This document shows positions 44,436-55,799 of a stretch of 64,000 nucleotides of DNA, piece after piece. The position numbers and the translations under genes were made by a program. This stretch comes from Psychrobacter glacincola (GTDB lineage Bacteria; Pseudomonadota; Gammaproteobacteria; Pseudomonadales; Moraxellaceae), in NCBI RefSeq assembly GCF_904846215.1, contig NZ_CAJGZK010000017.1, forward strand, positions 1-64,000. Direction: 5' to 3'. The notes beneath the pieces are model-generated. The model did not search any database, was not told where the DNA came from, and saw only the letters and a program-made list of their open reading frames with translations. How positions within the stretch are numbered: position 1 is the stretch's first letter; each line of letters starts with the position of its first letter.

Positions 44436-45413
44436 ATGAGCGTAGCAAATAAAAGTGTGAGCAAGTGGTATAAAGTTGCTGGTATCGGCATGGTATGTGG
44501 TTTAGCGCTTGCTGGTTGTGATCGCTCAGAAAAAGACGATGCTGAAACAGTGGAAGTGACCGAACAAGAAGCAGAGGTTAGTGAAAACGCTACTGCCACG
44601 GCGGTGAGCTGTGATGATCCTATGGTACAAGACCGCCTCAAATCTGCTCTAAAAAATACGCTCAATCAGCAAGCGCAAACTTTAGCGCTCAGTTATGCCA
44701 ACGATGCAGAGATTGGCTTAGGAAGTGGTGTGGTCTCTACTAAAGCAAACGGTATCGTCATCGATATACAAAATGCCGCCGTATTGCAAGCGACCAATGA
44801 AAATGGTCTGACAACCTGTCAGGCAAGCGTCAGTATGACTTTGCCAAGTGAAGACTTATATCAAGCCAGCCAAGTGCAATCAGCAAACAATCAGCCAAGT
44901 TTGCAATCGCGCTTAGCCAATGACAATATCCGTATCAATAACAACATGCTTATTGATGACGCTTTCACCTATGTCGTTGGTACGCAAGCTGGTCAAGTTC
45001 GCACACGTATCGCAGGACAGCCTGCATTACTGACAGTGGTATCAGAAGTGGTCGCCAGCTCAACGCTCCAGTCAGCAATGGAAGAGCAGCGCGCCCAACG
45101 TACCACTCAGCAACCTGAACGCCGCCGTGAACCAGCACAGAACAATAATACTGTCAGTCAGCCACGAGCAGCAACGCCTGTGCGCCCAGCACAACCTGCT
45201 AAGCCGCCAGTGCTTAACCAAAGCAATCAAAATAGCAGTCAAAGTACAAAGACGCCAAGCAGCACTCCGTCAGCGCCTAGTAATACCACACCTAGCACCA
45301 CCATACCTAGTACCGCAGCGCCTACACCTGCTGCTCCAGAAGCACCGAAAGCAACGCCTAAAGACGAAAGCATCGATATGGTGATTATTGAAGACAAAGA
45401 AGCAACTTATTAA
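44436..45413 (+). CDS. secreted lipoprotein with Pro/Thr/Ser-rich tail
   Basis: I chose the ATG at 44436 (325 aa) because it gives a lipoprotein signal peptide (KWYKVAGIGMVCGLALAGCD, lipobox LAGC) and follows a GGAG site. The in-frame ATG at 44379 would bury it. A conserved-looking central part (SCDDPMVQDRLKSALKNTLN, then ASVSMTLPSEDLY) may be a small beta domain. The last 110 residues are low-complexity Pro, Thr, Ser, Gln-rich linker ending DMVIIEDKEATY. It sits in the inner or outer membrane facing the periplasm; function unknown. Confidence 0.75.
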   Translation: MSVANKSVSKWYKVAGIGMVCGLALAGCDRSEKDDAETVEVTEQEAEVSENATATAVSCDDPMVQDRLKSALKNTLNQQAQTLALSYANDAEIGLGSGVVSTKANGIVIDIQNAAVLQATNENGLTTCQASVSMTLPSEDLYQASQVQSANNQPSLQSRLANDNIRINNNMLIDDAFTYVVGTQAGQVRTRIAGQPALLTVVSEVVASSTLQSAMEEQRAQRTTQQPERRREPAQNNNTVSQPRAATPVRPAQPAKPPVLNQSNQNSSQSTKTPSSTPSAPSNTTPSTTIPSTAAPTPAAPEAPKATPKDESIDMVIIEDKEATY

Positions 45414-45472
45414 TCTTATTGCTAATAAACATCGATAAGCATCGTTTCAGTATTTCAAGTCAACATTTCAAT

Positions 45473-45511
45473 AAAAAAACGCCTGCAATATGTCTATTGC
45501 GGGCGTTTTTT
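45473..45511. terminator. bidirectional terminator between lipoprotein and adenosyltransferase genes
   Basis: AAAAAACGCCTGCAATA / TATTGCGGGCGTTTTTT hairpin between two convergent genes. Confidence 0.85.
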
Positions 45512-45528
45512 ATGGTTTGTTAAATGGC

Positions 45529-46173
45529 TCAACTATCAGCAAATTTTTGTAATACCTGACTGTCCCATAGGACTTCAGAGACCTGTTTAGGATCTGTGCA
45601 GAAGCGTGCCGCGACAAACAACCAATCAGATAAACGATTGATAAAGCTCACTGCTGTCGGACGAATGGCTTGTGGCTGCGCTTGTTTTAGTAACACCGCT
45701 TGGCGCTCAGCGCGGCGACAAACAGTACGTGCCACGTGTAATTGGCTGACCAATAGTGAGCCTGTCGGTAAGATAAAGTCCTTAAGCGGTGGCAGCGTCG
45801 TATTCATCGCATCGATTTGCTGCTCAAGCCACTCAATATGAGTCGCATTGACGCCTTCATATTCCGGCATAGCAAGCTCACCACCGATATTGAATAATAA
45901 GTGTTGAATAATCACCAAAGCTTGGGCAAAGTCGACTTCTTGCTTTGTTTGCAAGCGTTCAGGTAGCTGTTGGCAGTTCCTTGAAATATGGGTCTCCGCA
46001 CTTAACGCTTGAGTAAGCTGGGCACGTACCAAACCAATGTGCGAGTTTAGCTCATCGATATCACCCATCACACTAAATACGCTGTCCGCCTTGCTAACAC
46101 GGCTGCCATCTGCCATGCCAGTACTACCATCGTCGCCAGTACGCGTATAAATTTTGCTTAAACGATTGCCCAT
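45529..46173 (-). CDS. cob(I)alamin adenosyltransferase (PduO/MMAB type)
   Basis: The protein is 214 aa from MGNRLSKIYTRTGDDGSTGM, the family's ATP-binding N-terminus; AAGGATGTAGAG ATG gives a better ribosome site than the in-frame ATG at 46194. Further motifs are VMGDIDELNSHIGLVRAQL and HVARTVCRRAERQAV. It adds the 5'-deoxyadenosyl group to cobalamin to form coenzyme B12. The convergent lipoprotein gene is unrelated. Confidence 0.9.
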   Translation of the reverse strand: MGNRLSKIYTRTGDDGSTGMADGSRVSKADSVFSVMGDIDELNSHIGLVRAQLTQALSAETHISRNCQQLPERLQTKQEVDFAQALVIIQHLLFNIGGELAMPEYEGVNATHIEWLEQQIDAMNTTLPPLKDFILPTGSLLVSQLHVARTVCRRAERQAVLLKQAQPQAIRPTAVSFINRLSDWLFVAARFCTDPKQVSEVLWDSQVLQKFADS

Positions 46174-46440
46174 CTCTACATCCTTAACGGTCATTATTTT
46201 TAATTATTGAGGAATCTCATTTGTTTAAAGCATGTCTCTTACGTGCTTAAAAAAAGTTACTTGCGCGCTCATTGTAGTATTTTACGAGCATTTTCGCTAA
46301 GATAATGGGTTAAGTTTTATATCGGTTTTCTGTTTACAGCGCATTTAGGCATTATTTGCTTCTATGAGCGTGTCTGTATTTACTAAACGGGCATTATTGT
46401 TAGACTTGTTTTTCTCTTATACTTTTCATTTAAAGGCTTT

Positions 46441-47907
46441 ATGACTATGACCACACCTCTTGCAGACGCGATGTCTCAGCTCGTCATTTATGACTCACTT
46501 ACTGGACGCAAGCAATCATTCAAACCGCTTGCCACGGGCAAAGTTGGCATCTATGTGTGCGGGATGACGGTCTATGATTATTGTCATATCGGTCATGCAC
46601 GGGTGATGGTTGGTTTTGATATGGCAGTGCGCTGGCTAGCACAAGTGGGCTATGACGTAAATTATGTGCGTAATATTACAGATATCGATGACAAAATTAT
46701 CGCTCGTGCTGCCGAAAATGGCGAAAAGATTGGCGCATTGACTCAGCGTTTTATTACCGCCATGCATGAAGATGCGACCGCTCTTGGCTGCTTGTCCCCT
46801 GATGCAGAACCGCGTGCGACCGATCATATCGATGAGATGCAGCAGATGATTGAGACACTGGTTCGTAATGACTATGCCTACGCGGGCGATAATGGCGACG
46901 TCTACTATGCGGTCGATAGCTTTGCAGATTATGGCAAATTGTCTAAGCGTAACCTTGATGATATGCAGGCAGGCTCACGGGTTGAAGTCGAAAACGACAA
47001 GCGCAACCCATTTGATTTTGTGTTATGGAAAGCGGCGAAGCCTGACGAACCGCAATGGGCATCAGCTTGGGGTCAAGGACGTCCAGGCTGGCATATTGAG
47101 TGCTCAGCGATGTCGACCAAATGCCTTGGTAATACTTTCGATATTCATGGCGGCGGTCATGATTTGCAGTTCCCACATCATGAAAACGAGATTGCCCAAT
47201 CTGAAGCGGCTACTGGCTGTGAGTACGCGCGTAACTGGATGCACGTGGGTTTTATCAATGTTGATGGCGAAAAAATGTCCAAATCATTGGATAACTTTTT
47301 TACCATTCGTGATGTAATGGCAAAATACCTGCCGGAAACGGTACGTTTTTTCTTATTGTCGAGTCATTATCGTAGCCAAGTCAACTTCTCTGATAGCGCA
47401 TTGGATGAAGCGCATAATAGCCTAAGCAGGTTGTATCAAGCTCTAAAAGTTGCTGAACAACAAAAAGGTGAAGCACTTATTATCAGTGATGAGCTAATAA
47501 ATAATGCCTATGCCAGTGCGGCAGGACAAGACTTTATCAAAGCCATGAATGATGACTTTAATAGCTCAACGGCTATCAGTGTGCTGTTCGGCTTGGCGCG
47601 TGATATCAACAAAGCCAGCAAAGTAGAAGATGTGGAAACCGCATGGCAGTTAGCGCAGCACTTAAAAGCCTTGGCGCAAACACTCAATATTTTACAGCAG
47701 CCTGTTCAGCAGTTTCTGCAAGCGGTTATCGGTGCAGCGGCTGAAGACGGTTTAACAGATGAGGCTATTGATAGTTTCATTGTTGAGCGTACTGATGCCA
47801 AAACCAATAAAGATTTTGCCCGTGCTGACGAGATACGTGTACAGTTAAAAGATGCTGGCATTGAGCTTGAAGACAGTCGTGCTGGCACCACTTGGCGCCG
47901 TGCTTAA
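46441..47907 (+). CDS. cysS: cysteinyl-tRNA synthetase
   Basis: The 488-aa class I synthetase has the zinc/nucleotide site [23 protein letters not shown] (HIGH motif), [14 protein letters not shown], the zinc-ligand [14 protein letters not shown], and [14 protein letters not shown] (KMSKS motif). The C-terminal anticodon-binding region ends [20 protein letters not shown]. It charges tRNA-Cys. A terminator follows. Confidence 0.97.
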   Translation: MTMTTPLADAMSQLVIYDSLTGRKQSFKPLATGKVGIYVCGMTVYDYCHIGHARVMVGFDMAVRWLAQVGYDVNYVRNITDIDDKIIARAAENGEKIGALTQRFITAMHEDATALGCLSPDAEPRATDHIDEMQQMIETLVRNDYAYAGDNGDVYYAVDSFADYGKLSKRNLDDMQAGSRVEVENDKRNPFDFVLWKAAKPDEPQWASAWGQGRPGWHIECSAMSTKCLGNTFDIHGGGHDLQFPHHENEIAQSEAATGCEYARNWMHVGFINVDGEKMSKSLDNFFTIRDVMAKYLPETVRFFLLSSHYRSQVNFSDSALDEAHNSLSRLYQALKVAEQQKGEALIISDELINNAYASAAGQDFIKAMNDDFNSSTAISVLFGLARDINKASKVEDVETAWQLAQHLKALAQTLNILQQPVQQFLQAVIGAAAEDGLTDEAIDSFIVERTDAKTNKDFARADEIRVQLKDAGIELEDSRAGTTWRRA

Positions 47908-47956
47908 TGTAAGCATTCGTTTTTTGCTTTTGTTTACTCACAAACGGTAATAAATT

Positions 47957-47982
47957 AAGCCAGCTATCTGCTGGCTTTTTTT
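47957..47982 (+). terminator. cysS terminator
   Basis: AAGCCAGC / GCTGGCTT with a TATCT-type loop followed by TTTTTTT, 50 bp past the cysS stop. Confidence 0.85.
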
Positions 47983-48030
47983 GGTCTTCTGCATTAGCTT
48001 AATAGCATCCCTATAATAAAAGTTTTTTGT

Positions 48031-49977
48031 ATGCAAACTCCTTCCGAATTTCTCAGGTCTCACTCTCAAACCCAGTTTTTATCACGGTTGCTATTTATAG
48101 TGGGCACCTTATTTATCCTATTAAATATTACGTGCATCCCTGCTTATGCAGCAAGCGATATTAAGGAAGTAGATAGGCAAAATAGTGAAGCGGCGATTAC
48201 GACAAAACCAGAGAATTTGGTGGAGTATGCCGCGCAAAAAATCGATACGTTAAAAGAAGAAGGCGTCACTGTCTCAGCCGTTGCAGCAGAGGTGATTAGC
48301 CCACTAGAAAAAAAGGCAGTGCAGCAAGCTGGTGTGCTACAAGGAGATTCTGGTCTCACTGGTGATTATAATGAAAGCTATTATACCTTAGATAAGCTAA
48401 ATGCAGGCTTGCCGCCCTTATCTGAGCCGCCGAATTTGTCGACACCCCTTGCCACATTAGAGTTTTTCCAATCGGCAGTCATGAAGCAGCAATATGATTT
48501 GGCCGCTTATGCACTAAATATGAATCTGATTGATGATGAGTCGCAGTCGAGTCAAGCAATGGATCTGGTCAAACAGCTCGACTTTTTATTGGTCGAAAAA
48601 CATCTATATGTGTTTGACAAGTTGCCCGATCGTCCTGATGGCTTGATTGAACCGCCGCTTGGCAGTACGAGTAGCATTCAAGGTGTTCCTAGACGTTCGA
48701 TTCAGCTGGGTTATATTGATTATCGAGAGCGCCGAGTACCCCTGCATCTAGAGCGTGTACGTATCGGCGATGGTGCGCCTTTTTGGGTCTTTTCAGCGCA
48801 GACGGTGGCAAATATCGATAAGCTTTATGAGCAATATCATCCAGCAAAGTTTGAACGCTATTTGCCGAGTTGGACCAAGCTAAAGATTTTTAATATTGCT
48901 ATCTGGGAATTTTTGGCGTTATTGATATTCTTCTCCTTTACCATGGGCATTGGCTGGCTATTAAGTACCGCCGCTGGCAAGCTCCTCAATTGGTATGTCA
49001 TGGATAAAGAAGGCAATCGTCTTGGTACACTTCATCACAACGGTGTGGAGGATTTGGTCAATAAGCTGACAGTACCTTTGACCTTTACTCTCAGTTTCTC
49101 ATCGGTCTACAGCTTGGTTTCGGGCGGCTTTCCTTATCTGGATGCTTTGGCTTCTTCAACCCGCCCCATTATCTGGGTAGCACTGGTATTTAGTGCAATG
49201 TGGCTTGGTATCCGAGTAATTAACTTTTTTGCCAACCGTTATAAAGACTTGCAAATCGAAAATCTAAGCGAGGAGAATTTTGATAAAAGTCGCAGCCGCC
49301 GCACTTATATGTCCATCTTTCGCCGCGTCTTTATCTTTGTCATGATTCTGGGCGGGATTTGGATTGGCTTGAGCGAATTTACCAATATCGATGGGCTTGG
49401 CAAGACATTACTAACCTCAGCAGGGATTGCAGGTGCGGTCCTTGGTATTGCCGCACAGCCTATCTTAGGTAATATCATCGCAGGAATGCAGGTTGCGATT
49501 ACCCAGCCTGTACGTATCGGCGATACCGTGATGATGGAAGGCGAGTGGAGTACGATTGAGGATTTGGGTTATACCTATGCAGTACTAAAGACATGGGATG
49601 AACGCCGATTAATCGTACCTATGCGGCATTTTGTTACTGAAATTGTGGAAAACTGGTCGCATACCGAATCGCATCAAATAACCGTGATTTACTTATATGT
49701 TGATTATGGCGCTGATATCGACGCCATTCGGCAGAAATATATTGAATTGGTAAAAGAAAATGCGTTGTGGGATGGTGAAACAGAGCCTGAAATGTTTACG
49801 GTGTCTGTATCAGAAACAACGATTAAGCTTCGTTGTAGCCAAGCTGCTAATAGTCCTATTGATGCATGGATGCTTGAATGTGCAGTGCGTGAGCAGATGC
49901 TAGGCTATTTATATGAGAAACAAAAAGCCTATCTACCGGCTGAGCGTTTGATCGTCAAAGTCGGTGACAGCTCATGA
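48031..49977 (+). CDS. mechanosensitive channel of the MscS family
   Basis: The 648-aa protein starts with a signal/anchor helix (FLSRLLFIVGTLFILLNITCIPAYA), then a periplasmic region of about 240 residues (SLQAMDLVKQ-like helices). Several membrane helices follow, then the MscS core. The pore helix is SAGIAGAVLGIAAQPILGNI, and the cytoplasmic beta domain reads TQPVRIGDTVMMEGEWSTIEDLGYTYAVLKTWDERRLIVP. It opens under membrane tension to release osmolytes. The 3' end contains a 10-bp tandem repeat (TGACAGCTCA) that includes the stop codon. Confidence 0.9.
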   Translation: MQTPSEFLRSHSQTQFLSRLLFIVGTLFILLNITCIPAYAASDIKEVDRQNSEAAITTKPENLVEYAAQKIDTLKEEGVTVSAVAAEVISPLEKKAVQQAGVLQGDSGLTGDYNESYYTLDKLNAGLPPLSEPPNLSTPLATLEFFQSAVMKQQYDLAAYALNMNLIDDESQSSQAMDLVKQLDFLLVEKHLYVFDKLPDRPDGLIEPPLGSTSSIQGVPRRSIQLGYIDYRERRVPLHLERVRIGDGAPFWVFSAQTVANIDKLYEQYHPAKFERYLPSWTKLKIFNIAIWEFLALLIFFSFTMGIGWLLSTAAGKLLNWYVMDKEGNRLGTLHHNGVEDLVNKLTVPLTFTLSFSSVYSLVSGGFPYLDALASSTRPIIWVALVFSAMWLGIRVINFFANRYKDLQIENLSEENFDKSRSRRTYMSIFRRVFIFVMILGGIWIGLSEFTNIDGLGKTLLTSAGIAGAVLGIAAQPILGNIIAGMQVAITQPVRIGDTVMMEGEWSTIEDLGYTYAVLKTWDERRLIVPMRHFVTEIVENWSHTESHQITVIYLYVDYGADIDAIRQKYIELVKENALWDGETEPEMFTVSVSETTIKLRCSQAANSPIDAWMLECAVREQMLGYLYEKQKAYLPAERLIVKVGDSS

Positions 49978-49990
49978 CAGCTCATGACAG
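49965..49990. repeat. 10-bp tandem repeat across the mscS-type stop codon
   Basis: TGACAGCTCA is present about 2.6 times, with the stop codon (TGA at 49975) in the second unit. Slippage by one or two units would shift the frame. Confidence 0.7.
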
Positions 49991-51852
<1,862 letters not shown>

Positions 51853-51921
51853 GAGCATTTTTTTGCTACTGTAGGATGCTATAACTCGCAACCGTACAGT
51901 ATCAAGTGACGTCAAGATACA

Positions 51922-51962
51922 AACAGCCAACAATGCCCCGTTATTGTTGGCTGTTTTTTTTG
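51922..51962 (+). terminator. guaB terminator
   Basis: AACAGCCAACAAT / ATTGTTGGCTGTT around GCCCCGTT, then TTTTTT, 70 bp past the stop. Confidence 0.88.
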
Positions 51963-52102
51963 TAAAATACAATCATAGATTATTCTAATAATAATTGATA
52001 ACTGCTTGTCTTATCAAAACCATCGATGACAGTGAATAATTGAAACTACTTAGCCTACGTCCGCGTCTGGTCTTTTACTTTTAGATTTAAGGAACAATAA
52101 TA

Positions 52103-53470
52103 ATGAGCTACTTTGGCACTGATGGTATCCGCGGTAAATTTGGTGAGCTGCCAATTACGCCAGATTTTATCTTAAAGCTCGGCTATGTCACAGGACTTGT
52201 CCTAATAGAAAACAATCAAAATACGGCGCGTAAGCCAAGCGTCGTGATTGGTAAAGACACGCGGTTGTCAGGCTATGTGATTGAAGGCGCATTACAAGCA
52301 GGCTTTAATGCCGCTGGCGTCGATGTCCATATGTTAGGACCCTTGCCAACACCTGCTATCGCGCATTTAACGCGTAGCTTTAATGCGGATGCAGGCGTAG
52401 TCATTTCTGCCTCACACAATCCATACTATGATAATGGCATTAAGTTTTTCTCAGGCGACGGCAAAAAATTAACTGATGCGATGCAAAACGCCATTAATGA
52501 TAAATTGAACGCTATCATGGCGGCTGATGGTAATAATGATGCCCTCATGCCTATCCTTGATCCGGCGCAATTGGGTAAAAACAATCGTATCGATGATGCA
52601 AAAGGTCGCTATATTGAATTCTGTAAAGGCAGTTTTCCTTATCAATATGATTTAGATCATCTGACTGTGGTTGTCGACTGTGCCAATGGCGCCGGTTATA
52701 GCGTGGCGCCTCGAGTTATGCGTGAGCTAGGTGCCAATGTCATCGCTATTAACAATAAGCCTGACGGCGTCAATATCAATGAGGACTGCGGCTCGACCCA
52801 TCCTAAAGGTCTACAAGAAGCCGTTCTTAAGTACGAAGCCGATGTAGGTATAGCTCTAGATGGTGATGGTGACCGTATCGTGATGGTTGATGAAGCCGGT
52901 AATTTGGTTGACGGTGATGGTATCTTGTATGTGCTAGCTACTCAAGGTCAGACAAAGGCGGCAGGTGTCGTTGGCACCCTAATGAGCAATATGGGTTTAG
53001 AGCTTGCGCTAAAAGCGGCTAACATTGAGTTTACGCGTGCAAAAGTAGGCGATCGTTATGTGATGCAAGAGCTTGAGGCAAACGGTTGGATATTGGGCGG
53101 TGAGCCATCAGGTCACATTTTATGCTTGGATAAAAGCCGAACCGGCGATGCCATTATCGCAAGTTTGCAGATACTTGCAGTCATGCAAGCAAGAGGCAAA
53201 GCGCTTAGCGATTTAACCGAAGGCTTTGAGGTATTACCACAAAAACTGGTCAATGTGCGCTTGTCCCAAATGCAAGATCCTTTTGAGCATGAAGAGCTAG
53301 TGGTTGCTTTTGATAAAGCTCGTGCTACTTTAGAAGGTCGCGGTCGCTTGCTTATTCGCCAATCCGGCACAGAGCCAATGATTCGAGTCATGGTTGAGTC
53401 AGATGATGAGATAGAGTGTGATGTAATGGCGAATGATTTGGCAGATAAAATCAAAGCTGTATTGGGCTAA
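52103..53470 (+). CDS. glmM: phosphoglucosamine mutase
   Basis: The 455-aa enzyme has all four sites of the phosphohexomutases: [11 protein letters not shown], the active serine loop [17 protein letters not shown] (Ser near 103), the metal-binding [12 protein letters not shown], substrate loop GGEPSGHI and phosphate loop [13 protein letters not shown]. It converts glucosamine-6-phosphate to glucosamine-1-phosphate for cell wall synthesis. AAGGA sits upstream of the ATG. Confidence 0.97.
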   Translation: MSYFGTDGIRGKFGELPITPDFILKLGYVTGLVLIENNQNTARKPSVVIGKDTRLSGYVIEGALQAGFNAAGVDVHMLGPLPTPAIAHLTRSFNADAGVVISASHNPYYDNGIKFFSGDGKKLTDAMQNAINDKLNAIMAADGNNDALMPILDPAQLGKNNRIDDAKGRYIEFCKGSFPYQYDLDHLTVVVDCANGAGYSVAPRVMRELGANVIAINNKPDGVNINEDCGSTHPKGLQEAVLKYEADVGIALDGDGDRIVMVDEAGNLVDGDGILYVLATQGQTKAAGVVGTLMSNMGLELALKAANIEFTRAKVGDRYVMQELEANGWILGGEPSGHILCLDKSRTGDAIIASLQILAVMQARGKALSDLTEGFEVLPQKLVNVRLSQMQDPFEHEELVVAFDKARATLEGRGRLLIRQSGTEPMIRVMVESDDEIECDVMANDLADKIKAVLG

Positions 53471-53489
53471 CCAATATTTAAATATAAAA

Positions 53490-53528
53490 CTATTAAAATA
53501 AGCTATTAAAATAAGCTATTAAAAAAAG
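53490..53528. repeat. 13-bp tandem repeat upstream of pdxH
   Basis: CTATTAAAATAAG occurs twice, and a third copy reads CTATTAAAAAAAG and runs into the pdxH ribosome site (AAGGAAG). Copy number would change the leader between glmM and pdxH, not the frame. Confidence 0.8.
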
Positions 53529-53536
53529 GAAGTGTC

Positions 53537-54187
53537 ATGAGTATGGACTTTACTGATCAGCGTTTGTCATATGAAAAAGGTCAACTAGACCAACAGTCAG
53601 TACCAGTATCACCGTTTGAGCTATTAAATGCTTGGATGCATGAAGCAATAGAGGCGCAAGTACAAGAACCATATGCGATGAGTTTAGCGACTTGCGGGGC
53701 GGATAGTAAGCCGAGCGTGCGTATTGTTCTATTGCGTGAAATTACGGGTAAAGGTATCGTTTTTTATACCAATTATGAAAGTGCCAAGGGTCAAGATATC
53801 GCTGAAAACCCCAATGCCGAAGCGCTGTTTTTTTGGCACAAGCTTGAGCGTCAGATTCGTATCAGTGGCAGTATTGCTAAAATTGATGCTGATAAATCTG
53901 TGGCTTATTTTCAAAAACGTCCGCACGATAGCCAAGTAGGTGCATGGGTCAGCCAGCCACAAAGCGGTGAAGTTGCCAGTCGTGATTTGATGGAGCAGAC
54001 GTTTGAGCAGTTGCAAGCAGATTACCCAGAAGGTGCCGCCGTACCAACGCCTGAGTTTTGGGGTGGTTATGAGATCAGGATTGAGAAAATCGAGTTTTGG
54101 CAAGGTCGCGCCAATCGAATGCATGACCGCATTGTGTATCATAAAGAGGCGGATGGTAGCTTTGTTACCAAACGCTTATTGCCTTAA
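53537..54187 (+). CDS. pdxH: pyridoxamine 5'-phosphate oxidase
   Basis: The 216-aa protein has the FMN-binding and substrate segments of the family: MSLATCGADSKPSVRIVLLR, GIVFYTNYESAKGQDIAENP, the ALFFWHKLERQIRISGS strand pair and the C-terminal FWQGRANRMHDRIVY. It oxidises pyridoxine- or pyridoxamine-phosphate to PLP. Several PLP enzymes in the window (the bhc genes) need its product. Convergent with the efflux genes across a terminator. Confidence 0.95.
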   Translation: MSMDFTDQRLSYEKGQLDQQSVPVSPFELLNAWMHEAIEAQVQEPYAMSLATCGADSKPSVRIVLLREITGKGIVFYTNYESAKGQDIAENPNAEALFFWHKLERQIRISGSIAKIDADKSVAYFQKRPHDSQVGAWVSQPQSGEVASRDLMEQTFEQLQADYPEGAAVPTPEFWGGYEIRIEKIEFWQGRANRMHDRIVYHKEADGSFVTKRLLP

Positions 54188-54235
54188 GCGTAACAGATAA
54201 CGGATGATATGAGCTTATAAGAAGTTCATATCTAC

Positions 54236-54287
54236 AAAAAAGCCACTTTACATGTCATATTCATATGGCAAAGAAAGTGGCTTTTTT
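54236..54287. terminator. bidirectional terminator between pdxH and the efflux operon
   Basis: AAAAAAGCCACTTT / AAAGTGGCTTTTTT brackets a CATATTCATATG inner hairpin between the two convergent genes. Confidence 0.85.
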
Positions 54288-54306
54288 CATTGATTTTATA
54301 GTGGAG

Positions 54307-55698
54307 CTATTTGGTATCAACCTCTACCGACACAGACATACCAGGACGTAGACGTGCAAGCTCTGGCTGGTTAGAGTCTAAGTCGATGCGTACCGGAATA
54401 CGCTGAGCGATTTTAATATAGTTACCGGTCGCAGGATTGGCAGCGCCAGCACTGAATTCACTGCCTGTTGCGGGTGATATATTGCTGACCCGTCCGCTAA
54501 ACTGTGTACCACCTAAGGCATCCACGTGGATGGTCGCAGCTTCACCAATCGTCATATTTGCCACTTGCGTTTCTTTAAAGTTGGCAATAATCCATACGCC
54601 TTTTGGCACAATATACATAAGCTGCGTACCAGCAGTAACATATTGCCCTGTTTTAACGATTAATTGACTCAGTTGTCCCGATTCAGGGGCACGGATTATG
54701 GTGTTGTCTACGTTAATCTGTGCTTGTTTCGCGGCGGCTTCAGCATTTTTGATATTGGCATCTAAAGAGGAACGGCTAGCGGTTGTTTTTTTGCTGCCCT
54801 CAACTGCCACTTGTAAATTGGCCTCAGCTTGCTGGACACCGGCTTGCGCTTTTGCTAATTGAGCTTCAGCATGAGCAACATCTGCTCTCGATACTGCGCC
54901 AATGGCAACCAAACCCTGATAACGGTTAACGTCCTCGCGGGCACTATCAACACTCACTTTAGCGCTATAAACATCTGCCTCACGTGCTTGAATCTGTGCT
55001 TGGCTGGTGCCCGTATCTTGCGCATTACTAGAGCGATTGGTCAAGGCAATATCGATATTCGCCTGCGCTTGTTCAAGCTGCTGCTGAAAAGTTCGATCAT
55101 CTATTTTTACTAGTAAGTCACCCGCTGCAACATTAGCAAAATCTTTTACCGCCACTTCTGTCACATAACCTGATACTTGCGGACTGATAATGGTGGTTTG
55201 CCCTTTCACAAAAGCATTGTTGGTTTGCTGCACGGTTGGGGTAAAAGGTGGCAGCTTCCACGCATAGAGAATGAGCGCCACACCAATAACAATCAGCGCA
55301 ATCAGTAAACCTAAATTAAAAAACGACTTCTTTTTGGGCGACCAACCTGCCGGCGCAGGAATAGGTTCAGTGGGTGGCATCGGCGTCTCATCTTTGCCAT
55401 TGTCTGCCTCAGTGCTGTTTATTTTATCAGTACCAGTATCCGTGGCATTTATAGGCTCATTAGCATTAGTAAGTACGTCATTAGAGGGGTCTGTTTGAAC
55501 TCGAGCTTCAGGCATAGTAGATTCAGGTTGAATGGTTGCTGTATTGGTATTTGCATCATGATTGGAAGTCAACTGTGATGGCGTATCCGCAACGTTTTGC
55601 TTTGATAATGATTCATTAGATTGAGCATTTTCAATGGCGTTAGCCACTTTGTCAGGTGCGCTTGCGTCATCAAAGCGGCTCGGTTTGTCTTCGTTCAT
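54307..55698 (-). CDS. HlyD-type membrane fusion protein (EmrA-like)
   Basis: The 463-aa periplasmic adaptor has one membrane helix (about 131-149, LIALIVIGVALILYAW). A lipoyl/beta-barrel part starts KGQTTIISPQVSGYVTEVAV, and a long coiled-coil hairpin (about 215-320) ends with IIANFKETQVANMTIG and the VEVDTK tail. It would link an inner-membrane pump to an outer-membrane channel. Unusual: about 120 cytoplasmic N-terminal residues of low complexity precede the helix (rich in Asn, Asp, Thr, Glu). It is downstream of the EmrB-like gene. Confidence 0.87.
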   Translation of the reverse strand: MNEDKPSRFDDASAPDKVANAIENAQSNESLSKQNVADTPSQLTSNHDANTNTATIQPESTMPEARVQTDPSNDVLTNANEPINATDTGTDKINSTEADNGKDETPMPPTEPIPAPAGWSPKKKSFFNLGLLIALIVIGVALILYAWKLPPFTPTVQQTNNAFVKGQTTIISPQVSGYVTEVAVKDFANVAAGDLLVKIDDRTFQQQLEQAQANIDIALTNRSSNAQDTGTSQAQIQAREADVYSAKVSVDSAREDVNRYQGLVAIGAVSRADVAHAEAQLAKAQAGVQQAEANLQVAVEGSKKTTASRSSLDANIKNAEAAAKQAQINVDNTIIRAPESGQLSQLIVKTGQYVTAGTQLMYIVPKGVWIIANFKETQVANMTIGEAATIHVDALGGTQFSGRVSNISPATGSEFSAGAANPATGNYIKIAQRIPVRIDLDSNQPELARLRPGMSVSVEVDTK

Positions 55699-55799
55699 GA
55701 CGCGCTCCTACGGATTTTAATATACATAATAGATAACTTTAAAAAAATAGTCAGAGAGAGTAATACGTGTAGAATACACAATAAAATTTGCACTATCTG

